This document shows positions 44,766 to 53,721 of a stretch of DNA of 64,000 nt, piece after piece (position 1 is the stretch's first letter; every line of letters begins with the position of its first letter). Below the pieces are notes generated by a model, which did no database searches, had not been told where the DNA came from, and was given only the letters and a program-made list of their open reading frames with translations. The stretch comes from Mumia sp050632745. GTDB taxonomy: Bacteria > Actinomycetota > Actinomycetes > Propionibacteriales > Nocardioidaceae. The position numbers were made by a program, and so were the translations under genes. The DNA lies in the NCBI RefSeq assembly GCF_050632745.1, contig NZ_JBODSD010000001.1, positions 1,612,001 through 1,676,000 on the forward strand. Reading direction: 5' to 3'.

Positions 44766-45601
44766 GCCACCTGTCCGACGTCATGGGGCGCATCCGTGCC
44801 GAGGGCCGGCCCGCCCTCGTCGGCTACCTGCCGGCCGGTTTCCCCGACAAGCAGACCGCGATCGACGCGATGGTCGCCATGGTCGAGGGTGGGGTCGACG
44901 TCGTCGAGATCGGCCTCCCGTACTCCGACCCGGTGATGGACGGCCCCACCATCCAGAAGGCCGCCGACGCCGCGCTGCGCGCCGGCACCCGGGTCGCCGA
45001 CGTCTTCGACACCGTGGAGGCCGTCGCCGCGACCGGCGCGCCGACCCTCGTGATGACCTACTGGAACCCGATCGAGCGGGTCGGTGTCGACGCGTTCTCC
45101 GCGCGCCTGGCCGCCGTCGGGGGAGCGGGCCTGATCACGCCGGACCTGATCCCTGACGAGGCCGGCGAGTGGCTGGCCGCGTCGGCGGAGCACGGGCTCG
45201 ACCGGGTGTTCCTCGTCGCCCCGTCGTCGACCGACGCGCGGATCGCGATGACCGCGCAGGCATCCAGCGGCTTCCTGTACGCCACCTCCGTGATGGGGGT
45301 GACCGGGGCCCGGACGGCCACGAGCACCGCTGCGCCGGCGCTGGTCGAGCGCGTGCGTGCGGTGAGCGACATCCCGGTCGGCGTCGGGCTCGGGGTGAGC
45401 AACGGCGACCAGGCGGCCGAGGTCGGGCGCTTCGCCGACGCCGTGATCGTCGGCTCCGCACTCGTCGCCTGCCTGCTCCAGGCCGGCACGGACACGGCCG
45501 CGGGTGTGGCCGCCGTACGCCGTCTCGCCGAGGACCTGCGCGCGGGCGTCGAGCGCGCCCGTGCCGCCGCCCCGGCCTCACAAGAGGGAGCCCCCGCGTG
45601 A
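44762..45601 (+). CDS. trpA: TrpA, tryptophan synthase alpha chain
   Basis: Cleaves indole-3-glycerol phosphate and channels indole to TrpB. The 279-residue protein has VGYLPAGFPD, the catalytic Glu in VDVVEIGLPYSDPVMDGP, and the catalytic Asp in LITPDLIPDEAGEW. SGFLYATSVMGVTGAR and VGVGLGVSNGDQAAEVG follow. The ATG overlaps trpB and the stop overlaps lgt, each by 4 bp. Confidence 0.97.
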
Positions 45602-46626
45602 TCCTCGCGTCCATCCCGAGCCCGTCGGAGTCGGTCTGGCACCTCGGGCCGTTCCCGCTGCGGGCCTACGCCTTCTGCATCATCGCGGGCGTCGTCGCCT
45701 CCATCTGGGTCGGCGACCGCCGTTTCCAGGCGCGGGGCGGCAAGCCCGGCGCGGTGGCGGACGTCGCCGTCTGGGCGATCCCGTTCGGTCTGGTCGGCGC
45801 GCGGCTCTACCACGTGCTGACCAACCCCGAGCTGTACTTCGGCGAGGGCCGCGAGGCGATCCGGGCGCTCTACATCTGGGAGGGCGGCCTCGGGATCTGG
45901 GGCGCCATCTCGCTGGGTGCGGTCGGTGCCTACATCGGCTGCCGGCGGCACGGCATCCGCTTCGCACCGTTCGCCGACGCGCTCGCTCCGGGCATCCTCC
46001 TCGGCCAGGCGATCGGCCGCTTCGGCAACTGGTTCAACCAGGAGCTCTTCGGCAGCCCGACGGACCTGCCGTGGGGTCTCGAGATCGACGCGGCCCACCG
46101 GCCCGCGGGCTTCGAGCAGTACGACACCTTCCACCCGACGTTCCTGTACGAGTCGATCTGGAACCTCGTCGGATTCTTCGTGCTGATCTGGGCCGACCGG
46201 CGGTTCCGTCTCGGTGGTGGCCGCGTCGTCGCCCTGTACGTCGCGATCTACACGCTCGGCCGCTTCTGGATCGAGGGCCTGCGGATCGACACGGCCCACG
46301 AGTTCCTCGGCCTGCGGCTCAACCAGTGGACGTCGATCGCGCTCTTCGCGGCCGCGGTCGCGCTCTTCGTGTGGCTGACCCGCACCGGCCGCGGCGAGCG
46401 GGAGACGGTCGTCCAGGTCGACCCGCGCGACGCGGACAGCGGTGGGACCGAGGGCGACGAGACGCCTGGTGCCGCGGAGGACGAGAGCGCGGACGCCGAT
46501 GCTGACGCACCCTCGGACGACACGCCCTCGGCCGACCCCGACGACGGTGACGAGACCTCCCACCGGGCCTCCGGCGACGGTGAGGCAAGCCGTTCCTTGG
46601 ATGACGGAGACGCTCCCCGGTCGTAG
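45598..46626 (+). CDS. lgt: Lgt, prolipoprotein diacylglyceryl transferase, with acidic tail
   Basis: Membrane enzyme that attaches diacylglycerol to the lipobox cysteine of prolipoproteins, the step before LspA. GTG 45598 gives 342 residues, with about seven membrane segments in the first 265. The signature GQAIGRFGNWFNQELFG is clear, as is HPTFLYESIWNL. The last 70 or so residues are an acidic, Ser/Thr/Asp/Glu-rich tail, an extension seen in several actinobacterial Lgt proteins. It overlaps trpA by 4 bp. LspA is encoded elsewhere in the window, and LivK is a predicted substrate. Confidence 0.95.
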   Translation: MILASIPSPSESVWHLGPFPLRAYAFCIIAGVVASIWVGDRRFQARGGKPGAVADVAVWAIPFGLVGARLYHVLTNPELYFGEGREAIRALYIWEGGLGIWGAISLGAVGAYIGCRRHGIRFAPFADALAPGILLGQAIGRFGNWFNQELFGSPTDLPWGLEIDAAHRPAGFEQYDTFHPTFLYESIWNLVGFFVLIWADRRFRLGGGRVVALYVAIYTLGRFWIEGLRIDTAHEFLGLRLNQWTSIALFAAAVALFVWLTRTGRGERETVVQVDPRDADSGGTEGDETPGAAEDESADADADAPSDDTPSADPDDGDETSHRASGDGEASRSLDDGDAPRS

Positions 46627-46629
46627 ATT
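46624..46629 (+). promoter_or_regulatory. -10-like box TAGATT, 6 nt before a start codon
   Basis: TAGATT includes the lgt stop codon TAG, then CGGGGT, then ATG 46636. It fits a leaderless promoter for the VIT1-family gene. Confidence 0.5.
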
Positions 46630-46635
46630 CGGGGT

Positions 46636-47391
46636 ATGACCGAGGCCTCCATGCCCGACGGAGCCGCTGATCCGGCCGCGTACCCGCTGCCGGACCCCGA
46701 CACCATCGGCGACGAGCATCCCGACGTCACCGGGGGTTGGCTGCGCCCGTCCGTCTTCGGTGCCTCGGACGGTCTGGTCTCCAACTTCGCCCTGATCATG
46801 GGCATGGCGGGCGGCACCAGCGACCCGACCCCGGTCATCATCGCCGGGTTCGCGGGCCTGGCTGCGGGAGCGTTCTCGATGGCCGTGGGGGAGTACACCT
46901 CGGTCGCCAGCCAGGTGGAGTTCGCGCGGGCCCAGGTCAAGCGCGAGCGCCGCGAGATCCTGCGCCACGACCTGCGCGAGCAGGCCGAGCTCGCCTCGAT
47001 GTTCGTCGCCAAGGGGGTCGAGGAGGACGTCGCCCGGGAGGTGGCGCAGCAGATCCACTCCGACCCCGACAACGCCGTGCGGGTCCACGCCCGCGAGGAG
47101 CTCGGCGTCGACATCGCCGACCTCCCCTCCCCGATGCTCGCCGCGGTCTCGTCGTTCCTCTCCTTCGCGGTCGGAGCGCTGATCCCCCTCCTGCCGCTGA
47201 TCCTCGGGATCACCTCGTTGGCCCCCACGATCGCCGTGTCCCTGCTCGCCCTGTTCGGCACCGGAGCCCTCGTCACCGCCATCACCGACCGGCCCTGGTG
47301 GTACGGCGGTCTGCGTCAGCTGGTCCTCGGCAGCGCTGCCGCAGGCCTGACCTTCCTGATCGGCAGCCTCGTCGGAGGCGTGGCCGCGTGA
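46636..47391 (+). CDS. VIT1/CCC1-family transporter (probable Fe2+/Mn2+)
   Basis: The 251-residue protein belongs to the vacuolar iron transporter family. FGASDGLVSNFALIMGMAGG and AGAFSMAVGEYTSVASQVEF are the first two conserved helices. A charged cytoplasmic helical region follows (about 92-165, many Arg and Glu), which binds metal in plant VIT1. Three C-terminal helices end the protein. Related proteins export or store Fe2+ or Mn2+; the actual metal here is not known. It starts 9 nt after lgt but seems to have its own promoter. Confidence 0.92.
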   Translation: MTEASMPDGAADPAAYPLPDPDTIGDEHPDVTGGWLRPSVFGASDGLVSNFALIMGMAGGTSDPTPVIIAGFAGLAAGAFSMAVGEYTSVASQVEFARAQVKRERREILRHDLREQAELASMFVAKGVEEDVAREVAQQIHSDPDNAVRVHAREELGVDIADLPSPMLAAVSSFLSFAVGALIPLLPLILGITSLAPTIAVSLLALFGTGALVTAITDRPWWYGGLRQLVLGSAAAGLTFLIGSLVGGVAA

Positions 47392-47600
47392 GCGCCGGAC
47401 GTACCGAGGGGTCGTTGCCCGCAACAATCGTGTAACCTGAGCAAGCCATGTGAGGGCCAAGGTCGTCCCTTCGGTGTGGTTGTTCCCCCGCTGACGGACC
47501 GGCACTCTCGTTTTGAACAGCACCGTGCTCTGAACGGCACGGTCTGTGCGAGCTCCCCCTGTCCGCAGCGCCATAGCGAAGACGACGGGAGAAGAGCGGC

Positions 47601-50600
47601 ATGCGCGGGATTCCCCCAGCTCAAGGTCTGTACTCCGGCGAGGACGAGCACGACGCCTGTGGCGTCGCGTTCGTGGCCACGCTGACCGGACAGGCCAGCC
47701 ACGAGATCGTCGCGCAGGGCCTGACCGCCCTGCGCAACCTCGACCACCGCGGCGCCGTCGGCGCGGAGGTCGACTCCGGCGACGGTGCCGGCATCCTCAT
47801 CCAGGTGCCTGACGCGTTCCTGCGTGACGTGGTCGACTTCGCGCTGCCCGAGGCGGGCGCGTACGCGGTCGGGATCGGCTTCCTGCCCGTGGAGGCCGAG
47901 GCCTCTGCGTCCGCCCGCGCCGCCATCGAGAGCCTCGCCGCCGAGGAGAGCCTCACCGTGCTGGGCTGGCGCGAGGTCCCGGTCAACCCCAGCATCCTCG
48001 GGGCGACGGCGCGCGGCGCGATGCCGTCGTTCGCGCAGCTCTTCGTCGCCGACGCCGAGGGCAGCCGGACCGGCATCGACCTCGACCGTCGTACCTTCGC
48101 GCTGCGCAAGCGCGCCGAGCACGAGCTCGACGTCTACTTCCCGTCGCTGTCGGCCCGCACGCTCACCTACAAGGGCATGCTCACGACGGACCAGCTCGAC
48201 CACTTCTTCCCCGACCTCACCGACGCCCGGATCGCCTCGGCGCTGGCGGTCGTGCACAGCCGCTTCTCGACGAACACGTTCCCGAGCTGGCCGCTGGCGC
48301 ACCCGTTCCGGTTCATCGCGCACAACGGCGAGATCAACACCGCCCGCGGCAACCGCAACTGGATGCGCGCCCGCGAGGCGCTGCTGGAGTCGGACCTGAT
48401 CCCGGGCGACCTCCAGCGGCTCTTCCCGATCGTCGATCCCGAGGACTCCGACTCGGCGTCCTTCGACGAGGCCCTGGAGCTCCTGCACCTGGGCGGTCGC
48501 AGCCTCCCGCACGCGGTCATGATGATGATCCCGGAGGCGTGGGAGAACAACCCGGAGATGGACCCGAAGCTCCGCGCCTTCTACGAGTTCCACTCCACGA
48601 TGATGGAGCCGTGGGACGGTCCCGCCTGCGTGGTCTTCACCGACGGCACCCAGATCGGCGCGGTCCTCGACCGCAACGGCCTCCGTCCGGGCCGCTTCTG
48701 GCAGACCGAGGACGGGCTCGTCGTCCTCGCCTCCGAGGCCGGTGTGCTCGACCTCGACCCGGCCACGATCGTGAGCAAGGGCCGTCTCGAGCCCGGGCAG
48801 ATGTTCCTCCTCGACCTCGAGGAGAAGCGCGTCGTCGCCAACGAGGAGATCAAGAAGGACCTCGCGAGCGCCCACCCGTACGACGAGTGGCTGTACTCGG
48901 GCCTCGTCCGCTTCTCGGACCTGCCCGAGATCGAGCACGTCGTGCACACCCACGCGTCGGTGACCCGCCGTCAGCAGGTCTTCGGCTACACCGAGGAGGA
49001 GCTCCGCATCCTCGTCGCGCCGATGGCGCGCACCGGGGCGGAGCCGATCGGCTCGATGGGCACCGACACGCCGATCGCGGTGCTGTCGAACCGGTCGCGG
49101 CTGCTCTTCGACTACTTCAACCAGCTGTTCGCGCAGGTGACCAACCCGCCGCTCGACGCGATCCGCGAGGAGCTCGTCACCTCGTTGCTCAGCACCGTCG
49201 GCGCCGAGGGCAACCTGCTCGAGGCCACCCCGGCGTCGTGCCGTCAGCTGCAGATGTCGTTCCCGGTGATCACCAACGACGAGCTCGCCAAGATCCGTCA
49301 CGTCAACCGGCACGGCAACATGCCGGGCCTGTCGACGTACGTCGTCCGCGGCCTGTACGACGTCGCTGGCGGTGCCGACGCGCTGCGCAAGCGCCTGGAC
49401 GACCTGTGCCGGGAGGTGTCCGCGGCGATCGCCGACGGCGCCCGCATCATCGTGCTGTCGGACCGGCACGCCAACCACGAGCTGGCGCCGATCCCGTCGC
49501 TGCTGATGACCGGCGCGCTGCACCACCACCTCGTCCGCGAGAAGACCCGGACCCGCGTCGGCCTCCTGGTCGAGGCCGGGGACGTGCGCGAGGTCCACCA
49601 CGTCGCGCTGCTGCTCGGCTTCGGCGCGTCGGCGGTCAACCCGTACCTCGCGCTCGAGACGGCCGAGGACCTGGCCCGCAACGCGGTCTACGTCGAGGGC
49701 GTCGCGCCCGAGAAGGCTGTGGCCAACCTCCGCTACGCCCTCGGCAAGGGCGTGCTCAAGGTGATGTCCAAGATGGGCGTCTCGACGGTCGCGTCGTACA
49801 CCGGCGCCCAGATCTTCGAGGCCGTGGGCCTGTCCGCGGAGCTCGTCGACCGCTACTTCACGGGGACCACCTCGCGCCTGGGCGGCATCGACCTCGACGT
49901 CGTCGCCGAGGAGGTGCGCATCCGGCACGCCAAGGCGTACCCGACGGCCGGCATCTCGGCCTCGCGCCGCCAGCTCGACACCGGCGGCGAGTACCAGTGG
50001 CGTCGCGACGGTGCCGAGCACCTCTTCGACCCCGAGACGGTCTTCCGTCTCCAGCACTCGACGCGGGCCGGGCGCTACGACGTCTTCAAGCAGTACACCC
50101 AGCGCGTGGACGACCAGTCCGAGCGCCTGATGACGCTGCGCGGGCTCCTCAAGCTCAAGGAGGGTGTGCGCCCGCCGGTGCCGCTCGAGGAGGTCGAGCC
50201 GGTCTCGGAGATCGTCAAGCGGTTCTCCACCGGCGCGATGTCGTACGGGTCCATCAGCCAGGAGGCCCACGAGACCCTCGCCGTCGCGATGAACCGCCTC
50301 GGCGGCAAGTCCAACACCGGCGAGGGCGGCGAGGACCCGGAGCGTCTGTACGACCCCGAGCGCCGCAGCGCGATCAAGCAGGTCGCGTCGGGCCGGTTCG
50401 GCGTGACGTCGGAGTACCTCACGAACGCCGACGACATCCAGATCAAGATGGCGCAGGGCGCGAAGCCCGGCGAGGGTGGACAGCTGCCTGGTCCGAAGGT
50501 CTACCCGTGGGTCGCCCGTACGCGTCACTCGACGCCGGGTGTCGGCCTCATCTCGCCGCCGCCGCACCACGACATCTACTCGATCGAGGACCTCAAGCAG

Positions 50601-52124
50601 CTCATCCACGACCTCAAGAACGCGAACCCGTCCGCGCGGGTCCACGTCAAGCTGGTCGCGGAGGTCGGCGTCGGCACGGTCGCCGCAGGCGTCTCGAAGG
50701 CGCACGCGGACGTCGTGCTCATCTCGGGCAACGACGGAGGCACGGGTGCCTCCCCGCTGACGTCGCTCAAGCACGCCGGTGGTCCCTGGGAGCTCGGCCT
50801 CGCCGAGACCCAGCAGACGCTGCTGCTCAACGGGCTGCGCGACCGGATCGTGGTCCAGGCCGACGGCCAGCTCAAGACCGGCCGCGACGTGGTCGTCGCC
50901 GCGCTGCTCGGTGCGGAGGAGTTCGGCTTCGCGACCGCCCCGCTGGTCGTGTCGGGCTGCATCATGATGCGCGTCTGCCACCTCGACACCTGCCCGGTGG
51001 GCGTGGCCACCCAGAACCGCGACCTGCGCAAGAAGTTCTCGGGCAGGCCGGAGTTCGTCGTGAACTTCTTCGAGTACGTCGCGGAGGAGGTGCGCGAGTA
51101 CCTCGCGGCCCTCGGCTTCCGCTCGATCGAGGAGGCCGTCGGCCACGCGGAGGTGCTCGACTCCCGTGAGGCGGTCGCGCACTGGAAGGCGAGCGGCCTC
51201 GACCTGACGCCGATCCTGCACGTGCCGGAGCTCCCCGAGGGCACGGCGCTGCACAACACCACCACGCAGGACCACGGCCTGGCGCGAGCGCTCGACAACG
51301 AGCTGATCGCGCTCTCGCGCGACGCGCTGGAGCGCGGCGAGCCGGTGCGGGCGCAGCTGGAGATCCGCAACGTCAACCGGACCGTCGGCACGATGCTCGG
51401 TCACGAGGTGACCAAGCGCTACCGCGGCGCGGGGCTGCCGGACGACACGATCGACATCACCTTCACCGGCTCGGCGGGGCAGTCGTTCGGCGCCTTCGTG
51501 CCGCGCGGCATCACGCTGCGTCTCGAGGGTGACGGCAACGACTACGTCGGCAAGGGCCTGTCCGGTGGCCGGCTCGTGATCCGTCCGCCGCGCGAGGCAC
51601 GCTTCGTCGCCGAGGACCAGATCATCGCCGGCAACGTGATCGGCTACGGCGCGACCAGCGGCGAGATCTTCGTCCGCGGGCGCGCGGGCGAGCGGTTCTG
51701 CGTGCGCAACTCCGGCGCCACCGCCGTGGTGGAGGGCGTGGGCGACCATGCCTGCGAGTACATGACGGGCGGCCGTGTCGTCATCCTCGGCAGCACGGGA
51801 CGCAACGTCGCGGCCGGCATGAGCGGCGGCGTCGCGTACGTCCTCGACCTCGACACCGAACTCGTCAACCGCGAGCTGGTCGAGGTGCACGAGGTCGGCC
51901 AGCCCGACGAGCTCAAGGCCCTGGTCACCCGGCACGCCGAGGAGACCGGTTCGGAGGTGGCGGCGAAGCTGCTGGCCGACTGGGAGGCCTCGCTGACGCG
52001 GTTCTCCGAGGTCATGCCGATGGACTACCGCAGGGTGCTGCAGGCGCGTGCCGCAGCCGAGGAGGCCGGTCTCGGCGAGGACGAGACCACCGCAGCGATG
52101 ATGGAGGCAGCGATCCGTGGCTGA
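47601..52124 (+). CDS. gltB: GltB, glutamate synthase large subunit
   Basis: Converts glutamine plus 2-oxoglutarate into two glutamates with GltD. The 1,507-residue protein starts with a short propeptide; the catalytic N-terminal Cys is Cys20 in EHDACGVAFVATLTGQ, and NLDHRGAVGAEVDSGDGAGI follows. The FMN domain has MSYGSISQEAHETLA, HVKLVAEVGVGTVAAGV and the iron-sulfur cysteines in CIMMRVCHLDTCPVGVATQN. The C-terminal GXGXG beta-helix covers about the last 250 residues. GGGAGAAGAG precedes the ATG. The 209-nt upstream gap holds no gene and no riboswitch that I recognise. It overlaps gltD by 8 bp. Confidence 0.98.
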   Translation: MRGIPPAQGLYSGEDEHDACGVAFVATLTGQASHEIVAQGLTALRNLDHRGAVGAEVDSGDGAGILIQVPDAFLRDVVDFALPEAGAYAVGIGFLPVEAEASASARAAIESLAAEESLTVLGWREVPVNPSILGATARGAMPSFAQLFVADAEGSRTGIDLDRRTFALRKRAEHELDVYFPSLSARTLTYKGMLTTDQLDHFFPDLTDARIASALAVVHSRFSTNTFPSWPLAHPFRFIAHNGEINTARGNRNWMRAREALLESDLIPGDLQRLFPIVDPEDSDSASFDEALELLHLGGRSLPHAVMMMIPEAWENNPEMDPKLRAFYEFHSTMMEPWDGPACVVFTDGTQIGAVLDRNGLRPGRFWQTEDGLVVLASEAGVLDLDPATIVSKGRLEPGQMFLLDLEEKRVVANEEIKKDLASAHPYDEWLYSGLVRFSDLPEIEHVVHTHASVTRRQQVFGYTEEELRILVAPMARTGAEPIGSMGTDTPIAVLSNRSRLLFDYFNQLFAQVTNPPLDAIREELVTSLLSTVGAEGNLLEATPASCRQLQMSFPVITNDELAKIRHVNRHGNMPGLSTYVVRGLYDVAGGADALRKRLDDLCREVSAAIADGARIIVLSDRHANHELAPIPSLLMTGALHHHLVREKTRTRVGLLVEAGDVREVHHVALLLGFGASAVNPYLALETAEDLARNAVYVEGVAPEKAVANLRYALGKGVLKVMSKMGVSTVASYTGAQIFEAVGLSAELVDRYFTGTTSRLGGIDLDVVAEEVRIRHAKAYPTAGISASRRQLDTGGEYQWRRDGAEHLFDPETVFRLQHSTRAGRYDVFKQYTQRVDDQSERLMTLRGLLKLKEGVRPPVPLEEVEPVSEIVKRFSTGAMSYGSISQEAHETLAVAMNRLGGKSNTGEGGEDPERLYDPERRSAIKQVASGRFGVTSEYLTNADDIQIKMAQGAKPGEGGQLPGPKVYPWVARTRHSTPGVGLISPPPHHDIYSIEDLKQLIHDLKNANPSARVHVKLVAEVGVGTVAAGVSKAHADVVLISGNDGGTGASPLTSLKHAGGPWELGLAETQQTLLLNGLRDRIVVQADGQLKTGRDVVVAALLGAEEFGFATAPLVVSGCIMMRVCHLDTCPVGVATQNRDLRKKFSGRPEFVVNFFEYVAEEVREYLAALGFRSIEEAVGHAEVLDSREAVAHWKASGLDLTPILHVPELPEGTALHNTTTQDHGLARALDNELIALSRDALERGEPVRAQLEIRNVNRTVGTMLGHEVTKRYRGAGLPDDTIDITFTGSAGQSFGAFVPRGITLRLEGDGNDYVGKGLSGGRLVIRPPREARFVAEDQIIAGNVIGYGATSGEIFVRGRAGERFCVRNSGATAVVEGVGDHACEYMTGGRVVILGSTGRNVAAGMSGGVAYVLDLDTELVNRELVEVHEVGQPDELKALVTRHAEETGSEVAAKLLADWEASLTRFSEVMPMDYRRVLQARAAAEEAGLGEDETTAAMMEAAIRG

Positions 52125-53583
52125 TCCGAAGGGTTTCATGAAGACGCCGCGCGAGGTCGCGCAGCGCCGGCCGGTGGGCGACCGCATCCACGACTGGAAG
52201 GAGGTCTATCCCGGTACGCCGGGGCGGGCCCTCCTGCCGATCATCACCGAGCAGGCCGGACGCTGCATGGACTGCGGCATCCCGTTCTGCCACTCCGGGT
52301 GCCCGCTGGGCAACCTGATCCCGGAGTGGAACGACCTGGTCTGGCGTGACGACTGGGACGAGGCGCTGTCGCGGCTGCACGCGACGAACAACTTCCCGGA
52401 GTTCACCGGGCGCCTCTGCCCGGCCCCGTGCGAGACCGCCTGCGTCGTGGGCATCAACCGCGACGCGGTGACGATCAAGAACGTCGAGGTCTCGATCATC
52501 GACCGCGCCTGGGACGACGGTCGTGTCGTGCCCGAGCCCCCGGAGTGGCTGACCGGCAGGACCGTCGCCGTCATCGGGTCCGGTCCCGCGGGACTCGCGG
52601 TCGCCCAGCAGCTCACGCGTGCCGGCCACACCGTCGCCGTCTACGAGCGCGACGACCGTCCGGGCGGGCTGCTCCGCTACGGCATCCCCGAGTTCAAGAT
52701 GGAGAAGTCCGTCCTCGACCGCCGCATCGAGCAGATGACGGCCGAGGGCACGGTCTTCCGCAACGGCGTGGCCGTCGGCGTCGACATCACCGGCGAGGAG
52801 CTCCGCGACCGCTACGACGCCGTCGTGCTCGCCACCGGTGCGACCGTGCGCCGCGACCTGCCCACGACCGGGCGGGAGCTCGGCGGGATCCACCAGGCGA
52901 TGGAGTACCTGCCGCAGGCCAACCGCGTCGCGCTCGGTGAGACCGTCGACGGGCAGATCACCGCCGAGGGCAAGGACGTCGTCATCATCGGCGGCGGCGA
53001 CACGGGCGCGGACTGCCTCGGCACCGCGATCCGTCAGCAGGCGCGCTCGATCACCCAGCTGGAGATCATGCCGCGGCCGTCGGAGGAGCGCCCCGGTCAC
53101 CAGCCCTGGCCGACCTACCCGATGATCTACCGGGTCGCGTCCGCGCACGAGGAGGGCGGTGACCGTGTGTACGCGGTCTCGACCCAGGAGTTCCTCGGCG
53201 ACGCCGACGGCAACGTCCGTGCGCTGCGCATGGTCGAGGTGGAGATGGTCGACGGTCGCTTCCAGGAGGTCGAGGGCAGTGTCCGCGAGATCCCGACGCA
53301 GCTGGTCCTGCTCGCGATGGGATTCACCGGTCCGGAGACCGACGGCGTGGTCTCGCAGCTCGGTGTGGGGCTCGACGAGCGCGGCAACGTCGCGCGCGAC
53401 GCGTCGTACATGACCGACGTCGAGGGCGTGTTCGTCGCCGGCGACGCCGGACGCGGGCAGTCGCTGATCGTGTGGGCGCTCGCCGAGGGGCGCTCGTGCG
53501 CGGCCGGGGTGGACGCCTTCCTCAACGGCTCGACGAACCTCCCGTCGCCGATCCTGCCGACGGAGCGCCCGCTGGTCGTCTGA
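52117..53583 (+). CDS. gltD: GltD, glutamate synthase small subunit (NADPH)
   Basis: FAD and iron-sulfur subunit that passes electrons from NADPH to GltB. The 488-residue protein has the N-terminal cysteine clusters CMDCGIPFCHSGCPLGN and CPAPCETACVVGI. The FAD-binding GSGPAGLAVAQQL lies near residue 152 and the NADPH-binding IIGGGDTGADC near 290. GVFVAGDAGRGQSLIVWA is the final FAD block. The start GTG overlaps the gltB stop by 8 bp; a strong terminator follows. Confidence 0.97.
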   Translation: MADPKGFMKTPREVAQRRPVGDRIHDWKEVYPGTPGRALLPIITEQAGRCMDCGIPFCHSGCPLGNLIPEWNDLVWRDDWDEALSRLHATNNFPEFTGRLCPAPCETACVVGINRDAVTIKNVEVSIIDRAWDDGRVVPEPPEWLTGRTVAVIGSGPAGLAVAQQLTRAGHTVAVYERDDRPGGLLRYGIPEFKMEKSVLDRRIEQMTAEGTVFRNGVAVGVDITGEELRDRYDAVVLATGATVRRDLPTTGRELGGIHQAMEYLPQANRVALGETVDGQITAEGKDVVIIGGGDTGADCLGTAIRQQARSITQLEIMPRPSEERPGHQPWPTYPMIYRVASAHEEGGDRVYAVSTQEFLGDADGNVRALRMVEVEMVDGRFQEVEGSVREIPTQLVLLAMGFTGPETDGVVSQLGVGLDERGNVARDASYMTDVEGVFVAGDAGRGQSLIVWALAEGRSCAAGVDAFLNGSTNLPSPILPTERPLVV

Positions 53584-53598
53584 CGGAGGAGACCTCGT

Positions 53599-53632
53599 GA
53601 ACGGGCGGTGACCTCCTGGTCACCGCCCGTTC
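53599..53632 (+). terminator. Intrinsic terminator after gltD
   Basis: A perfect 15-bp stem pairs 53599-53613 with 53618-53632 around a 4-nt loop, 15 nt after the gltD stop. No T run follows. Confidence 0.88.
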
Positions 53633-53709
53633 GTGTCCACTCTGCGAGAAATTTGCTTCCGAAACAACAAATATCGCGGGTCGGCTCGCGCTGCCCCCGT
53701 GAGGCGCTC

Positions 53710-53715
53710 TAGGGT
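53710..53715 (+). promoter_or_regulatory. -10-like box TAGGGT, 6 nt before pyk
   Basis: TAGGGT, then TGTCTG, then GTG 53722. There is no Shine-Dalgarno sequence in the gap, which supports a leaderless pyk transcript. An A+T-rich patch at 53647-53675 lies upstream. Confidence 0.55.
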
Positions 53716-53721
53716 TGTCTG

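Noticed and set aside
47392..47600. Glutamine (glnA-type) riboswitch before gltB
   Set aside because: I could not match the conserved core of that class, which is known mainly from cyanobacteria and marine metagenomes.
47316..52187. A 1,623-codon open frame on the minus strand opposite gltB
   Set aside because: It has Arg/Asp/Val/His-rich composition with no motif and is the antisense shadow of gltB, a common effect at this GC content. gltB has full catalytic motifs.
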